NCBI GenBank assembly: GCA_025917655.1
Contig: CP084609.1
Span: 744,001-808,000 of the forward strand
DNA: 64,000 nt
Reading direction: 5' to 3'
Source: Chlorella sorokiniana
Lineage: Eukaryota > Chlorophyta > Trebouxiophyceae > Chlorellales > Chlorellaceae
Position numbers and translations under genes: made by a program. Below the pieces are notes generated by a model that made no database searches, was not told the DNA's origin, and saw nothing but the letters and a program-made list of their open reading frames with translations. This document shows, piece after piece, positions 53,169-63,595 of this stretch. How positions within the stretch are numbered: position 1 is the stretch's first letter; each line of letters starts with the position of its first letter.

Positions 53169-54268
53169 GGGCACTCTTTGAGCAGTTAGACCTTTTTGCG
53201 GGCGCACGGTGGGGCGGGTGGGGTGGCCCGCCAGCCGTGGGGGACCCAGGTTGTAGGATACCTTCGCAGCCTGGGGTTGGGTCCCCTTGATGGTTGGGAG
53301 CCCTGCCAGGTCGATGTTGGCGAGGCGTGCACCCTCGCTGACGAGGCCTACGTCGAGGGCGTCCTGCAGGGAGCACCATCCCAGCCCAAAGTGCAGTTTT
53401 ACTGCGCTAGTGTGAGTGGGGGGCTCACGCGTGATACGTACTGCCGTCGCCCGCAATCGTACCTGACCGAGGTTGACAGCCGTGTGCGCATGGCCAGCCT
53501 TGCCAGGTTCCGCACGGGCTGTCATTGGTTGCGGGTGGAGACTGGGCGGCGTGAGGGGTTGGACAGGTCCAGCCGGATTTGCCCCCACTGCTCGTTGGGT
53601 GCTGTGGCAGACGAGCATCACATGGTGTTTGACTGCCCAAAGTATGCCCGCTTGCGAGCCGATTACAGTGAGTCCCTTTTTGGGGTCGGTCAGGGTCCGC
53701 CTAGCGGTCCGCTGGCGGGGCAGGGAACCTTGGCACAGTTCCTTGCGCAGGAATCGGTGGCGGTGGCTAGCTTTGTGCACCGCTGCTACCGTCTGTCGTT
53801 GGCTGGAGACGACACCCACAGCAGCGATTCTGAGCCCCAGCCCCACCGCGAGGCGACCCCGGCTTGAGTGGGCCTACGTCGCCGTTCTCGCGGCCCCTGC
53901 CAGCCCGTGCCCGGCTTGCGTTGGATTCTTCCTTGCCTTTTCTGACTCTTTCACAGTTTGCCTTGCTTTGCATCCTTGTCATCATGCTTTGCTTGCGTGC
54001 TTGCTTGCCATCCCGTGTGCTTGCTGCATCTTGCATCTTCACCTCGTCGCGATGGGGGTGCGCGGGCCCGGGCTTTGACTCCCGTGCGCTGCTGGCCTGA
54101 TGAGTTCCCGGTTTCGAGGGCCAGCCCGTTCCTGTCTGTTGGCTTCGGCTGCAACAGGGATGGGCCCGTTTGCGTCTGAGTTGCATGGGCCCTATGCCCC
54201 GTCTGCGAGGGACAGTGATTGTCCCGAAGGCAGACGTTAAACCAGTGTAACATAACATAACATAACAT
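53169..54268 (+). mobile_element. LINE-B copy B7, 5'-truncated
   Basis: It starts at ORF2 ALFEQLDLLRAHGG, inserted into copy B5 at codons for PMCVRT, and runs to the tail AACATAACATAACAT at 54264-54268. It contains the terminal hairpin at 54201-54235. It is the copy in which the frame runs uninterrupted from RT to the C-terminus. Confidence 0.88.
53196..53867 (+). CDS. LINE-B ORF2 C-terminal part with zinc module (copy B7)
   Basis: An open frame of 223 codons that crosses the point (near 53417) where other LINE-B copies have lost the frame. Here GTGAGTGGGGGGCTC reads VSGGLTRDTY, whereas the others read GTGAGGGGGG. The C-terminal module is CPHC (about 53581) ... DEHHMVFDC, the CCHC knuckle common at the end of LINE ORF2. 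The protein ends SDSEPQPHREATPA with a stop at 53867. No catalytic residues are present in this truncated copy. Confidence 0.85.
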   Translation: MRAHGGAGGVARQPWGTQVVGYLRSLGLGPLDGWEPCQVDVGEACTLADEAYVEGVLQGAPSQPKVQFYCASVSGGLTRDTYCRRPQSYLTEVDSRVRMASLARFRTGCHWLRVETGRREGLDRSSRICPHCSLGAVADEHHMVFDCPKYARLRADYSESLFGVGQGPPSGPLAGQGTLAQFLAQESVAVASFVHRCYRLSLAGDDTHSSDSEPQPHREATPA

Positions 54269-54775
54269 CCCCGTACAATGCCTTCACCGCATCAAGCAAC
54301 GCCGTGGGCATCCCACGGCGTGCAAGCTTGTCCCAGAGCAACCTCCTATCCACCAAATCGTACGCTTTCTTGAAATCCACAAAGCAAGTGAACAAGGGCG
54401 CACCCCGCGTCTGAGTTGCATGGGCCCTATGCCCCGTATGCGAGGGACAGTGATTGTCCCGAAGGCAGACGTTAAACACGTGTAACATAACATAACCCCG
54501 TGCCCGAGCGGATTCAATCAGCGTGCGCAACACGAAAATTTGGTCAGCGGTCCGGTGGTCCTTTCGAAACCCTGCTTGGCCTGCAGCTCTCAGGCCTGCC
54601 CCCTCCGCCCAGTCCGTGACCCTCTTGTTCACCAACACGGCATATAGCTTTGCCAGCAGCGTGCCAACAGCAATGCCCCTGTAGTTGCCATGCTCCAACG
54701 GATCACCGGCCTTGAGTATGGGAGTGATTGCACTCACAGCAAGGACCGAGATCGTGCCTAGGCGACGGCAGGCAT
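54269..54775 (-). mobile_element. LINE-B copy B5, early RT region (second part)
   Basis: Minus-strand sequence for the N-terminal RT motifs: ITPILKAGDPLEHGNYRGIAVGTLLAKLYA, QAGFRKDHRTADQIFVLRTL, and motif A FVDFKKAYDLVDRRLL. It is interrupted by a LINE-B tail at 54408-54495. It forms the spacer between the arms of the inverted repeat and is one of only two places with this part of LINE-B. Confidence 0.85.
54408..54495 (+). mobile_element. LINE-B 88-nt tail insertion B8
   Basis: The last about 70 nt of LINE-B with hairpin and ATAAC tail, inserted in LINE-B copy B5 with a likely CCCCG duplication. The uninterrupted site is seen at about 58650. One stem base differs (GTATGC). Confidence 0.85.
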
Positions 54776-55868
54776 TATGTTATGTTTTGTTACACGTGTT
54801 TAACGTCTGCCTTCGGGACAATCACTGTCCCTCGCAGACGGGGCATAGGGCCCATGCAACTCTGACGCAAACGGGCCCATCCCTGCTGCAGCCGGAGGCA
54901 GCAGACAGTGATGGGCTGGCCCTCGAAACCGGGAACTCATCAGGCCAGCAGCGCACGGGAGTCAAAGCCCGGGCCCGCGCACCCCCATCGCGACGAGGTG
55001 AAGATGCAAGATGCAGCAAGCACACGGGATGGCAAGCAAGCACGCAAGCAAAGCATGATGACAAGGATGCAAAGCAAGGCAAACTGTGAAAGAGTCAGAA
55101 AAGGCAAGGAAGAATCCAACGCAAGCCGGGCACGGGCTGGCGGGGCCGCGAGAACGGCGACGTAGGCCCACTCAAGCCGGGGTCGCCTCGCGGTGGGGCT
55201 GGGGCTCAGACTCGCCGCTGCGGGTGTCGTCTCCAGCCAACGACAGACGGTAGCAGCGGTGCACAAAGCTAGCCACCGCCACCGATTCTGCGCAAGGAAC
55301 TGTGCCAAGGTTCCCTGCCCCGCCAGCGGACCGCCGGGCGGACTCTGACCGACCCCAAAAAGGGACTCACTGTAATCGGCTCGCAAGCGGGCATACTTTG
55401 GGCAGTCAAACACCATGTGATGCTCGTCCTCCACAGCACCCAACGAGCAGTGGGGGCAAATCCGGCTGGGCCTGTCCAACCCCTCACGCCGCCCAGTCTC
55501 CACCCGCAACCAATGACAGCCCGTGCGGAACCTGGCAAGGCTGGCCATGCGCACACGGCTGTCAACCTCGGTCAGGTACGATTGCGGGCGACGGCAAGTA
55601 CGTATCACGCGTGAGCCCCCCTCACACTAGCGCAGTAAAACTGCACTTTGGGCTGGGATGGTGCTCCTGCGGGACGCCCTCGACGTAGGCCTCGTCGCCG
55701 AGGGTGCACGCCTCGCCAACATCGACCTGGCGGGGCTCCCCACCATCAAGGGGACCCAACCCCAGGCTGCGAAGGTATCCTACAACCTGGGTCCCCCACG
55801 GCTGGCGGGCCACCCCACCCGCCCCACCGTGCGCCCGCAAAAGGTCCAACTGCTCAAAGAGTGCCCAT
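54776..55868 (-). mobile_element. LINE-B copy B9 (mirror of B7)
   Basis: The tail ATTATGTTATGTTTTG (minus) at 54776 is followed by hairpin, 3' UTR and the C-terminal region with CPHC...HHMVFDC, ending at the join to + strand RT sequence at about 55868. The C-terminal frame is broken. Confidence 0.85.
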
Positions 55869-57147
55869 GTGTGTCCGCACGCAAGAGGGCCTCACTCCTT
55901 TGTTCCAATCCTCCATTGGCGTCAAGCAAGGGTGCCCGCTGAGCCCCACTTTGTTTGGCTTGTTTCTGGATGACCTTGAGCAGTGGGTGATGAGTGCGGA
56001 TGGGGTTGAGCTGCCCGCCTGCGTGGTCACTGTGGTCCCACCGTTGTTGTATGCGACGACTTGCTGCTCGTGTCCGTCACGGCAGCGGGGCTCCAAGCAC
56101 AGCTGGGGGTGCTGGAGCGGTACTTGTGAGCGTTGGGGCCTGACCGTTAATGTTGAGAAGACCAAGGTGGTGGTCTTCCCCGCCTCTTCTCGCGTGGCGG
56201 CGAGGCCAGCACCACGCCTCACGTACCGTGGGGAGCGGCTGGCCACCGCCCCCTCCTTTAGGTACCTTGGGGTGGAGGTACATCAGCTACACGCGTTTGG
56301 ACCCTTTGCCTGCGCAGAGTTGGGCAGGGCGGGCCTACGGGCCTTGCACGCCATGCGGCGCAAACTCTCACACATTGGCACGTCTGACTTTGGGTTGCAA
56401 AGGCGGCTTTTCCAGGCTTTGGTGCTGCCTGTGGTGTCGTACGGCTGCGAGGTGTTATGTTATGTTATGTTACACGTGTTTAACGTCTGCCTTCGGGACA
56501 ATCACTGTCCCTCGCAGACGGGGCATAAGGCCCATGCAGCTCAGACGCAAATGGGCCCATCCCCGCCTGCAGCCGGAGCCAGCAGACAGAACGGGTGTGG
56601 GCGCTGCGGTTCTTGCGGTGGGGTGGGGAGAATGCTTCCGAGCGGCTCTTGCGCTCGTTCTTGCGGCACGCGATGGGGCGAATGCCGCAAAGCATCCCCG
56701 CTCCTGTGGTGTTGGCCGAGGCAGGGTTTTACCCCCTTGCCACTCAGGGCAAGCTGGTGACCCGTTTCGGAACAGGCTGGTGGGCCTCCCAGATACGCGC
56801 GTCACCAAGTGGGCACTCGAGCAGTTAGACCTTTTGCGGGCGCACGGTGGGGCGGGTGGGGTGACCCGCCAGCCGTGGGGGACCCAGGTTGTAGGATACC
56901 TTCGCAGCCTGGGGTTGGGCCCCCTTGATGGCGGGGAGCCCCGCCAGGTCGATGTTGGCGAGGCGTGCGGCCTCGCCGACGAGGCCTACGTCGAGGGCGT
57001 CTGCGGGGAGCACCATCCCAGCCCAAAGTGCAGTTTTACTGCGTGCTAGTGTGAGGGGGGCTCACGCGTGATACGTACTTCGGTCGACCGCAACCGTACC
57101 TGACCGAGGTTGACAACCGTGCGCGCATGGCCAGCCTGGCCAGGTTC
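55869..57147 (+). mobile_element. LINE-B copy B10 (mirror of B5), RT region
   Basis: The + strand reads VKQGCPLSPTLFGLFLDDLEQWV, and the tyrosine of the catalytic box is followed by a disrupted ADD (one base short near 56055). The RT thumb region is next. It is interrupted by a minus-strand LINE-B tail at 56452-56592 and ends at RFRTG, where the LINE-A 3' end joins. Confidence 0.85.
56452..56592 (-). mobile_element. LINE-B tail insertion (mirror of B6)
   Basis: Hairpin and ATAAC tail fragment in the opposite orientation to the host LINE-B, at the same site as B6. Confidence 0.85.
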
Positions 57148-57525
57148 CGCACGGGCGCTCTTACACTTGAGACGTGGGGGATCTCAAGAAGCGTAGGTAG
57201 GCCGAAGGGGGGGGCGTCCAGGAGGGGGCAGGCTAAGAAAAGGAGGGGAGCCATGGAAAGGGAAGGTGCAAGCCACTCAGAAAGGGGCGAGGAAATCGAG
57301 TGTGGAAGCGTCTTTGGAGGGAGCCATGGGAACAGGGGACAAGCCAACGCAGAGCCGAGCGCCGGGGGAACCGTCAGCCAATGGATGCAAAGAGCAAGGA
57401 CGGGGCAAGCCGAGGGCTGGCGGGCACACGACTACCGACAAGAAGGGCATGTACGCGCTCCGCAGTGTGCCCGCCGGCCCGCTAGGACCGGCGGCGCGGG
57501 TGCCGCAAGGCAAGCCGGGCGGGGG
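57148..57525 (-). mobile_element. LINE-A 3' UTR fragment (mirror), first part
   Basis: Minus-strand LINE-A 3' UTR starting at the complement of TGTAAGAGC, with the same middle deletion as the fragment at 51229-51872. It continues at 57703 after a short LINE-A insertion. Confidence 0.85.
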
Positions 57526-57702
57526 GCGTACCACCCCGTGACTCGCATGCCCCATCTTGCTGTCACATGCGCGTTCGCGCTGCTGTTTGGCTGCCTCATC
57601 GGTCATGATGCTTCGTGGCTTCGGCCTACCTACGCTTCTTGAGATCCCCCACGTCTCAAGTGTAAGAGCACCCCCTCAAAAAAAAAAAAAAAAAAAAAAA
57701 AA
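57526..57702 (+). mobile_element. Short 177-nt LINE-A 3'-end unit (SINE-like)
   Basis: It begins GCGTACCACCCCGTGAC, just downstream of the LINE-A A-rich tract, and ends in poly(A) at 57678-57702, with TGTAA at 57660-57664. A target duplication of about 14 bp, AAGCCGGGCGGGGG (57512-57525 and 57701-57714), shows it is a complete insertion. It lies only in the right arm, so it came after the inverted duplication. Confidence 0.88.
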
Positions 57703-57915
57703 GCCGGGCGGGGGCGGCGAACCCCCGCCGGCACGTTGCCACACACGGTGGCGAACGCCCATCACCCGCCGCGCCACTACACACGCACTTGCCGCCATCG
57801 CCGCTGCCGCCGCCGGCCGCCCAAACCGCCGCCCGCAAGAATGGAAGGAGCCCAAGCGCCGCGCATGTAAAGATGAACAGAAGTCGGCTGTATCGCATGG
57901 CCCAAAAGGGAGTGG
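57703..57915 (-). mobile_element. LINE-A 3' UTR fragment (mirror), second part
   Basis: Continuation of the minus-strand LINE-A 3' UTR up to GGGAGTGGA, where LINE-B begins. Confidence 0.8.
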
Positions 57916-59926
57916 AGCTGCGGCGCCCACACCTCGCAGCCGCACGACACCACGGGCAAAGACCAAAGCACGGAAAAGCCGCCTTTGCAACCCAAAGTCG
58001 ACGTGCCAATGTGTGAGAGTTTGCGCCGCATGGCGTGCAAGGCCAACCGGCCCGCCCCGCCCAACTCGCAGCAAAGGGCCCAAACGCGTGTAGCTGATGT
58101 ACCTCCACCCCAAGGTACCTAAAGGAGGGGGCGGTGGCCGGCCGCTCCCCACGGTACGTGAGGCGTGGTGCGGCCTTGCCGCCACGCGAGAAGAGGCGGG
58201 GAAGACCACCACCTTGGTCTTCTCAACATTAACGGTCAGGCCCCAACGCTCACAAGTACCGCTCAAAGACCCCCACTGTGCTTGGAGCCCCCGCCGCCGT
58301 CACGGACACGAGCGGCAAGTCGTCGGCATACGACAACGGTGGGACCCTTTGACCACGCGGGGTGGGCGGCTTAACCCCGTCCGCACCCATCACCCTTGCT
58401 CAAGGTCGTCCGAAACAAGCCAAACAAAGTGGGGCTCGGCGGGCACCCTTGCTTGACGCCAATGGAGGATTGAAACAAAGGAGTGAGGCCCTCTTGCGTG
58501 CGAACACACATGGGCACATCCCCGTACAATGCCTTCACCGCATCAAGCAACGCCGTGGGCATCCCACGGCGTGCAAGCTTGTCCCGAGCAACCTCCTATC
58601 CACCAAATCGTACGCTTTCTTGAAATCCACAAAGCAAGTGAACAAGGGAGCACCCCGTGCCCGAGCGGACTCAATGAGCGTTGAAGACATTTGCTATGGC
58701 AGAGCCAATGCGTCACATCCCCCTTCGGGATGTCAACTGCTCAAAGCCGGTCACGGCGGCTCGCCGTTTCGGGCGGGGACGGCGGCTCGCACCTCGCCTG
58801 CGGTGAAGGGCCCATCAAAGGACCGGGGCGCAGTGTCGACCTCATTCGGTTGCGAATGGGTGGGTGGGTGGCTTGCGGGTAAGGGTTGAGTGTGACCAGA
58901 GCTCTCATGGGAAGGCAAAGGGGCAAGGGGTTGTGCCAACAACCCCTTGAAGTAGTCGTACCACCGGCGAGGCGTAATGGCAGGTGCGGTTGGGTGACTC
59001 ATGCGGCCCAACGGCCTCCAAACTTTCCGCCGAAAGCCGCCATGTCCGCATTGGCAAGCTTGACGCCCAAAGCCCCTTTTGTTCGCCGCAGCTCACGCTT
59101 CATACGGGCAAAGAAGGCGACGGTATTCCTTGCGGCCGACGATAGACGCGAGACTCGGGGCCCGCGGAGCGCGGTTGGCGTTGCACCTCGCGGCGTGCCC
59201 TGTTAACCCGACGGCGAACCTCAACACGGCCGGGCGCGGTGGTGGCCATGGCCCCGAGTGGAGCGTTCATCCGCGGCATCACCTCCGTCAACGCCCGACC
59301 CACGACCGAGCGCAGTTTGCAATGACGCTTTGCAGCCCTCGCCGCGTCGAGCACGGTGGCCGCGGCGCCGACGACCTCGGCCAAGTGTGCTTGAACGGCG
59401 TCGGGCTCGGCAGATGGCTTGCCACTCCTCCGCTTTGGCGGGGTCCCAAGTGGGTGCCACGGGGTCGGGCGGGGTATAAACAAACGTGCCCCCCCGCTCC
59501 GCCTCTGCGCCCCACCCAAAGACACCCCATCGGGGAGCGACACCGCGCAGATGACCCGGCGGTGGTCCGAATGGGCCTCGATTTCCCGCACAACAAGGCG
59601 TGAGAGGAGGGGGAAGACCCGGGGGCAGCCGGGGAAGAAGTCAACCTGGTCGCCGCCCCCACCCACCGGGTAGCAGGTGCGAGGCACTGTTTCATCGCCG
59701 CCACTCGCCATTGGCAATGCGCATGCCCGTCGTCCGACACAAGTGTAGCAACTCATTCGCATAACCAATGTTGGTGCCACGATCTTGCGGCGCCGCGGAC
59801 GCTCGTGGGGAGGCCCCTTCCTCGCCCACGGCCAACGCGTGGCCGGAGGGCGACGTTGTGCTCATCCGAGCCACCGCCACCCAATCGGGACGCTCCCGGG
59901 TCCGGCATTGACATCGCCGGCAGGGG
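57916..59926 (-). mobile_element. LINE-B copy B11: endonuclease end and RT
   Basis: This is the only copy reaching into the endonuclease. Minus-strand reading from 59926: an EN box AGDVNA, then a hydrophilic stretch, then EN-type DQVDFFPG and SDHRRVICAVSL (S-D-H box, about 59545-59580). An interdomain region of about 700 nt follows, then RT motif A (DFKKAYDLVDRRLL, about 58600) and KQGCPPSPTLFGLF, to the WAP segment at 57916. It is frame-broken in many places and strongly affected by CAG/CTG-context differences. Together with B3 and B7 it defines LINE-B as an APE-EN plus RT plus zinc-module LINE. Confidence 0.75.
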
Positions 59927-61205
59927 GAGTGTCGAAAGGCTTGGACTTGTCCATGCCGAACTTGGACAAAGGTCGGTGGTGTGACGGGTCGGGGTCAACT
60001 TGATGGTCTTGGAGGCGCGGTCTCGCATGATGGCGATGCCCGGGAAGAAGGAGGGCCGGGCCTGTGTCGCGGGTATCGAAGGCGGTGGCTATCTCGCTTC
60101 TTGATGGAGGTCGGCATGGATGTGTCGGCGGTGATGACCCGAATGTCGTCGACGTAGATGAGCAGGTAGCGGTGGAGAGGAAAGCTTGATGAAGAGGCAC
60201 GGGTCAAGGGCTGACTCGGTGAAGCCCATGGACTCGATCTCGGTCTTCGGTGGTGCGATGCCCGGCTCGAGAAGCTTGCTTGAGTCCATAGAGGGCCTTG
60301 TTCGGCTTGCGTGCTTGGTCGTGGTTGCCGTTGTGGTAGCCAGGAGGTTGCCGAATGTAGACGTCTTCGTCCGCCTTGCCGTTGAGGAAGGCGGTCTTGA
60401 TGTCCACCTGGTGGATCTCCAAGTCCAGGTCGGCAAAGAATGGCCAACACGGTGCGCGGGGTGGAGTACTTGGAGACAGGAGCAAACACTTGGTCGTAGT
60501 CGATGCCTTCGCGTTGGTGGAAGCCTTTGACGACGAGGCGGGCCTTGTAGCGCTCGATGTTGCCGTTGGCATCGCGCTTCTCCTTGTAGACCCACTTGAC
60601 CTGGAATGGGCTTGATGCCGGGAGGTGTAGGTTGCGGTGGTCCAGGTGTTGTTGGCGGCCGTGGAAGCGATCTCCTCGTCCATGGCGGAGCGCCAAAGGT
60701 CGGCGTTGGGAGATTGCGGGGCTTCCTCCGTGGTGGTAGGCTCGGTGGTCGTGGTGGCGACGTTGGCGGTGGCTCGAGCCGTGATGCGGTATGCGTCATC
60801 CCGCCACCGGGCCGGGCCGGGCGGCGCGCAGCGGCACGCTCGGTGCGCCGCAGGCGATGGGAGGAGAAGGTGGGTCTTCGAGCTCGGGCGGGTGCTCCCA
60901 CGGACTCGGTGTCGCCGGTGTCATCGTTGTCGATGAGGGAAATGGTCTCGGCGAGGTTGGGCTCGGGCAGGTTGGTCTTGGGCGTGCTTGGCTTGGGCAA
61001 ATTGGTCTTGGGCAGGTTGGAGCTGGTCTCATTGAAGGTGACATCGGCGCGATGACGATGGAGCCGTTGTCCAGCCAGGATCTTGTAGCCTTTGGTGTTG
61101 GTGGGGTAGCCGATGAAGCGGCCGGGCTCGCTAACGGCGTCGAGCTTGGAGCGTAGTCCGTTGGAATGTGGGCGTAGGCACGGGGGAGGCAGTGGGCCCA
61201 TAACC

Positions 61206-61574
61206 TGTTGGATGGAGGCAGTTACAAAGTGCGCAAGAGTATGGAAAAGGGCGCAGAATGGCGGTAAGTATGCTAGAGCAGAACAATCGCTTTTGGCATT
61301 ATTCCGGCATTTGCGGAGTGGTGCCCGAAGTGGTGGTATCGGGGTGGCCGGAGGAATAACGGCGGGGCTCGGGTGCACAGAAATGCATGGCGTTTGTGTC
61401 GATCAACTTAGAATAAAGTGGGGAAGCATAATCGAAGGGTGTCCGGGCGTATTAGCTAAGTTGGGCTCATGCATGACGAAAATGTGTCCACGTCGGCAGC
61501 GCCCGCCACGTGGCAGCTGGGGAGATGTGCCGCGGTGTGTGCAGCTGGACATGTGGCTCACCCACATCTTAACA
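61206..61574 (-). repeat. Copia-4 LTR, 369-bp type
   Basis: TGTTGGATGG...TTAACA. It matches the Copia-1 3' LTR (50785-51153) in length and in its middle section. A primer site adjoins on the left and a Copia 3' internal end on the right, so it serves both pieces. Confidence 0.85.
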
Positions 61575-62933
61575 CTCCCACGCAGCCGCACACCGCCGCA
61601 CTCGGGCGATGCCCATAGGCGCGCGGGCAAGACTTGAACTTGTTGGCGGGCACAGCTTGGTCGGGATGTCGGCAACCATGGCGTCGGTGGGGATGTAGCG
61701 AAGTTGACTTCGCCACGGATGACGCGCTCACGTGCAAAGTGGTGGATGATGTCGATGTGCTTGGAGCGGAGGGAGATGACCTGGATTCTTCAAAGCATGT
61801 GGATGGTCGACCGGGTGTCCCGACTTGATGTCCTCGGGAGTGGTTGGGGCCTCGGTGCGACGACGGTGTGCCAAAGACTTCTTGGTGGTGAGGAAGAACT
61901 TCATGTTTGTCGCCCACACCGGGTAGTTGTCCCAGTCCAGCCGCTCAATGGACATGCCGTCGGTTGCCATGATGTCCACGCTTGTGTGCAACCGCCGACA
62001 ACCTGACGGCCGGCGGCCGCTAGCGTGCACCTTGTGCCTCCGCTAGTGCGTGCTCGGAGGTGCCGCGGCAAAGTGTGCCACAGATTGTGCCGCCGGAGAT
62101 GGTCTGGCGGAAAGGTGGGGAAGGTCGGTGCCTTAGAATAAGTAGCCGGTACATGGCACACGAGGCCAGCACCGAACGGGGAGCTGCGTGCCACATTAGG
62201 ACAAAGACGGCCCAGGCACCACCTTTGAGTAAATGTAGGAGAAGTGGAGGAATAGACGGGAAAGGGGGGCGGGACAGATGTGGATGGCGCGGCGCTCGAC
62301 GGCGCTAGGGCACCGCCAAAAGGAGAGTGCCAGTGGGGGCAAAGGGCGCGCGCACTTAGGCGCCGGGGCACCGCCAATAACGGAGGGGGCCGAGAGGGGC
62401 GGAGCGGGCGCACGGAGGCGCTAGGGCGCCGCTTGCACTTATCTTAAGTGGTTGTGTCGCGTAGAGCTACGGCGGTGGGTTGAGGCAAAGTGGAAGTTTG
62501 GTATCTTGGCGGGAGGCGGGGTATCGAGCCGGTCACAAGTGACCCAACTCGCTTACTGGGCGTCGGTTGCTACACAATTGCTCAAGCACTGTCTCTCTTT
62601 GCAAGCAGTGTTTGTCGAAAGCAGATTTAGGCTGCCGGAAAGCAGAATTATGCCGCCGGGCGGTGCAGCTGGCAGCTATGCAAAGAAAAGGCGCCGGGTC
62701 GTGCGAGCGAAAGGCGGCGCCGTGCGAGCGAAAAGGCGCCGCTATGCGCGAAATATGCCGCAAGCAAAGGCGGGCTTAGTCTGAGAGGCTTCGGTCGAAA
62801 GCGCCGTTCCGGAGGTCGAGGCGGAAGTGCTCGCGTGTGGTGCTCGGGCGCCGGGCGCGAGAAAAGGCGTCTCGGGTGACGGCAAGAGCGTGTGCCGGAC
62901 TCAAGGGCGAGGAGGGAGTCGGGGCCCATAACC

Positions 62934-63013
62934 TGTTGAAAGCGCCAACCCGGAGGTTAATTAGTATGAGCCCATTTGTGGTGCCATATAGGGACGTTGA
63001 TCGTATTCCAACA
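62934..63013 (-). repeat. Copia-4 80-bp terminal repeat
   Basis: Near-identical to 2812-2891. It adjoins the primer site GGGCCCATAACC (62922-62933, + strand reading). Confidence 0.7.
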
Positions 63014-63118
63014 AGCAAAGACAAGTCCGCGCCCTTGCGCCGCAACAATGTCCTCCCCCAACGTCCCCACATCCCCTCGTCGCCTCGTACACCGCCCCCC
63101 GTACCGTTTGGGTGCAAA
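63014..63118. other. Unassigned 105-nt sequence
   Basis: No relative elsewhere in the window and no frame of note. It may be original flank of Copia-4. Confidence 0.4.
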
Positions 63119-63595
63119 GTATGTTATGTTTTGTTACACGTGTTTAACGTCCGCCTTCGGGACAATCACTGTCCCTCGCAGACGGGGCATAGGGCCCATG
63201 CAACTCGACGCAAACGGGCCCATCCCCGCTGCAGCCGGAGGCAAAGCAGACGGTGATGGGCTGGCCCTCGAAACCGGGAACTCATCAGGCCAGCGCGCGG
63301 GAGTCAAAGCCCGGGCCCGCGCGCCCCCATCGCGCCGAGGTGAAGATGCAAGATGCAAAGCAAGCACACGGGATGGCAAGCAAGCATGCACGCAAAGCAT
63401 GATGACAAGGATGCGAGCAAGGAAAAACTGTGAAAGAGTCAGAAAAGGCAAGGAAGAATCCATCGCAAGCCGGGCACGGCCGGTAGGGGCCGCGAGAATG
63501 GCGACGTAGGCCCACTCAAGCCGGGGTCGCCTCGCGCCGGGGGCGGGGCTCGACTCGGCTCGCCGTGGGTGTCGTCTCCGGCTAACGACAGACGG
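63119..63595 (-). mobile_element. LINE-B copy B12, 3' end
   Basis: Tail TATGTTATGTTTTG, hairpin and 3' UTR up to the codons for CYRLSLAGDD, then cut by the tail of B13. Non-coding apart from a few C-terminal codons. Confidence 0.85.

Larger units (their letters stand above)
51497..54264. repeat. Inverted repeat, left arm (about 2.75 kb)
   Basis: LINE-A 3' UTR, minus LINE-B, an inserted LINE-B tail, then plus LINE-B, in that order. The reverse complement, with the same joins and the same tail insertion, is at 54776-57525. The arms are separated by about 510 nt. The homology resumes outside the short LINE-A insertion at 57526-57702 and extends to about 57915. Confidence 0.8.
54776..57525. repeat. 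Inverted repeat, right arm (about 2.75 kb)
   Basis: Reverse complement of 51497-54264, with every internal join conserved. It carries many CAG/CTG-context differences from the left arm. Confidence 0.8.
59927..63013 (-). mobile_element. Copia-4: rearranged Ty1/copia remnants around an LTR (fossil)
   Basis: Two minus-strand internal pieces lie on either side of a 369-bp LTR (61206-61574). The left piece (59927-61205) carries integrase-end and RT sequence (YVDD present) and has a primer site against the LTR. The right piece (61575-62933) carries the RNase H end, the gag start and the long leader with primer site, and ends in the 80-bp repeat at 62934-63013. It is broken and rearranged, with many breaks. 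Many differences from Copia-3 are at CAG/CTG sites. Confidence 0.8.

Noticed and set aside
58680-59900. Unrelated host gene between LINE-B RT and Copia-4
   Set aside because: The minus strand shows endonuclease-type boxes (AGDVNA, SDHRRVICAV) in LINE-B order, so it is upstream LINE-B.
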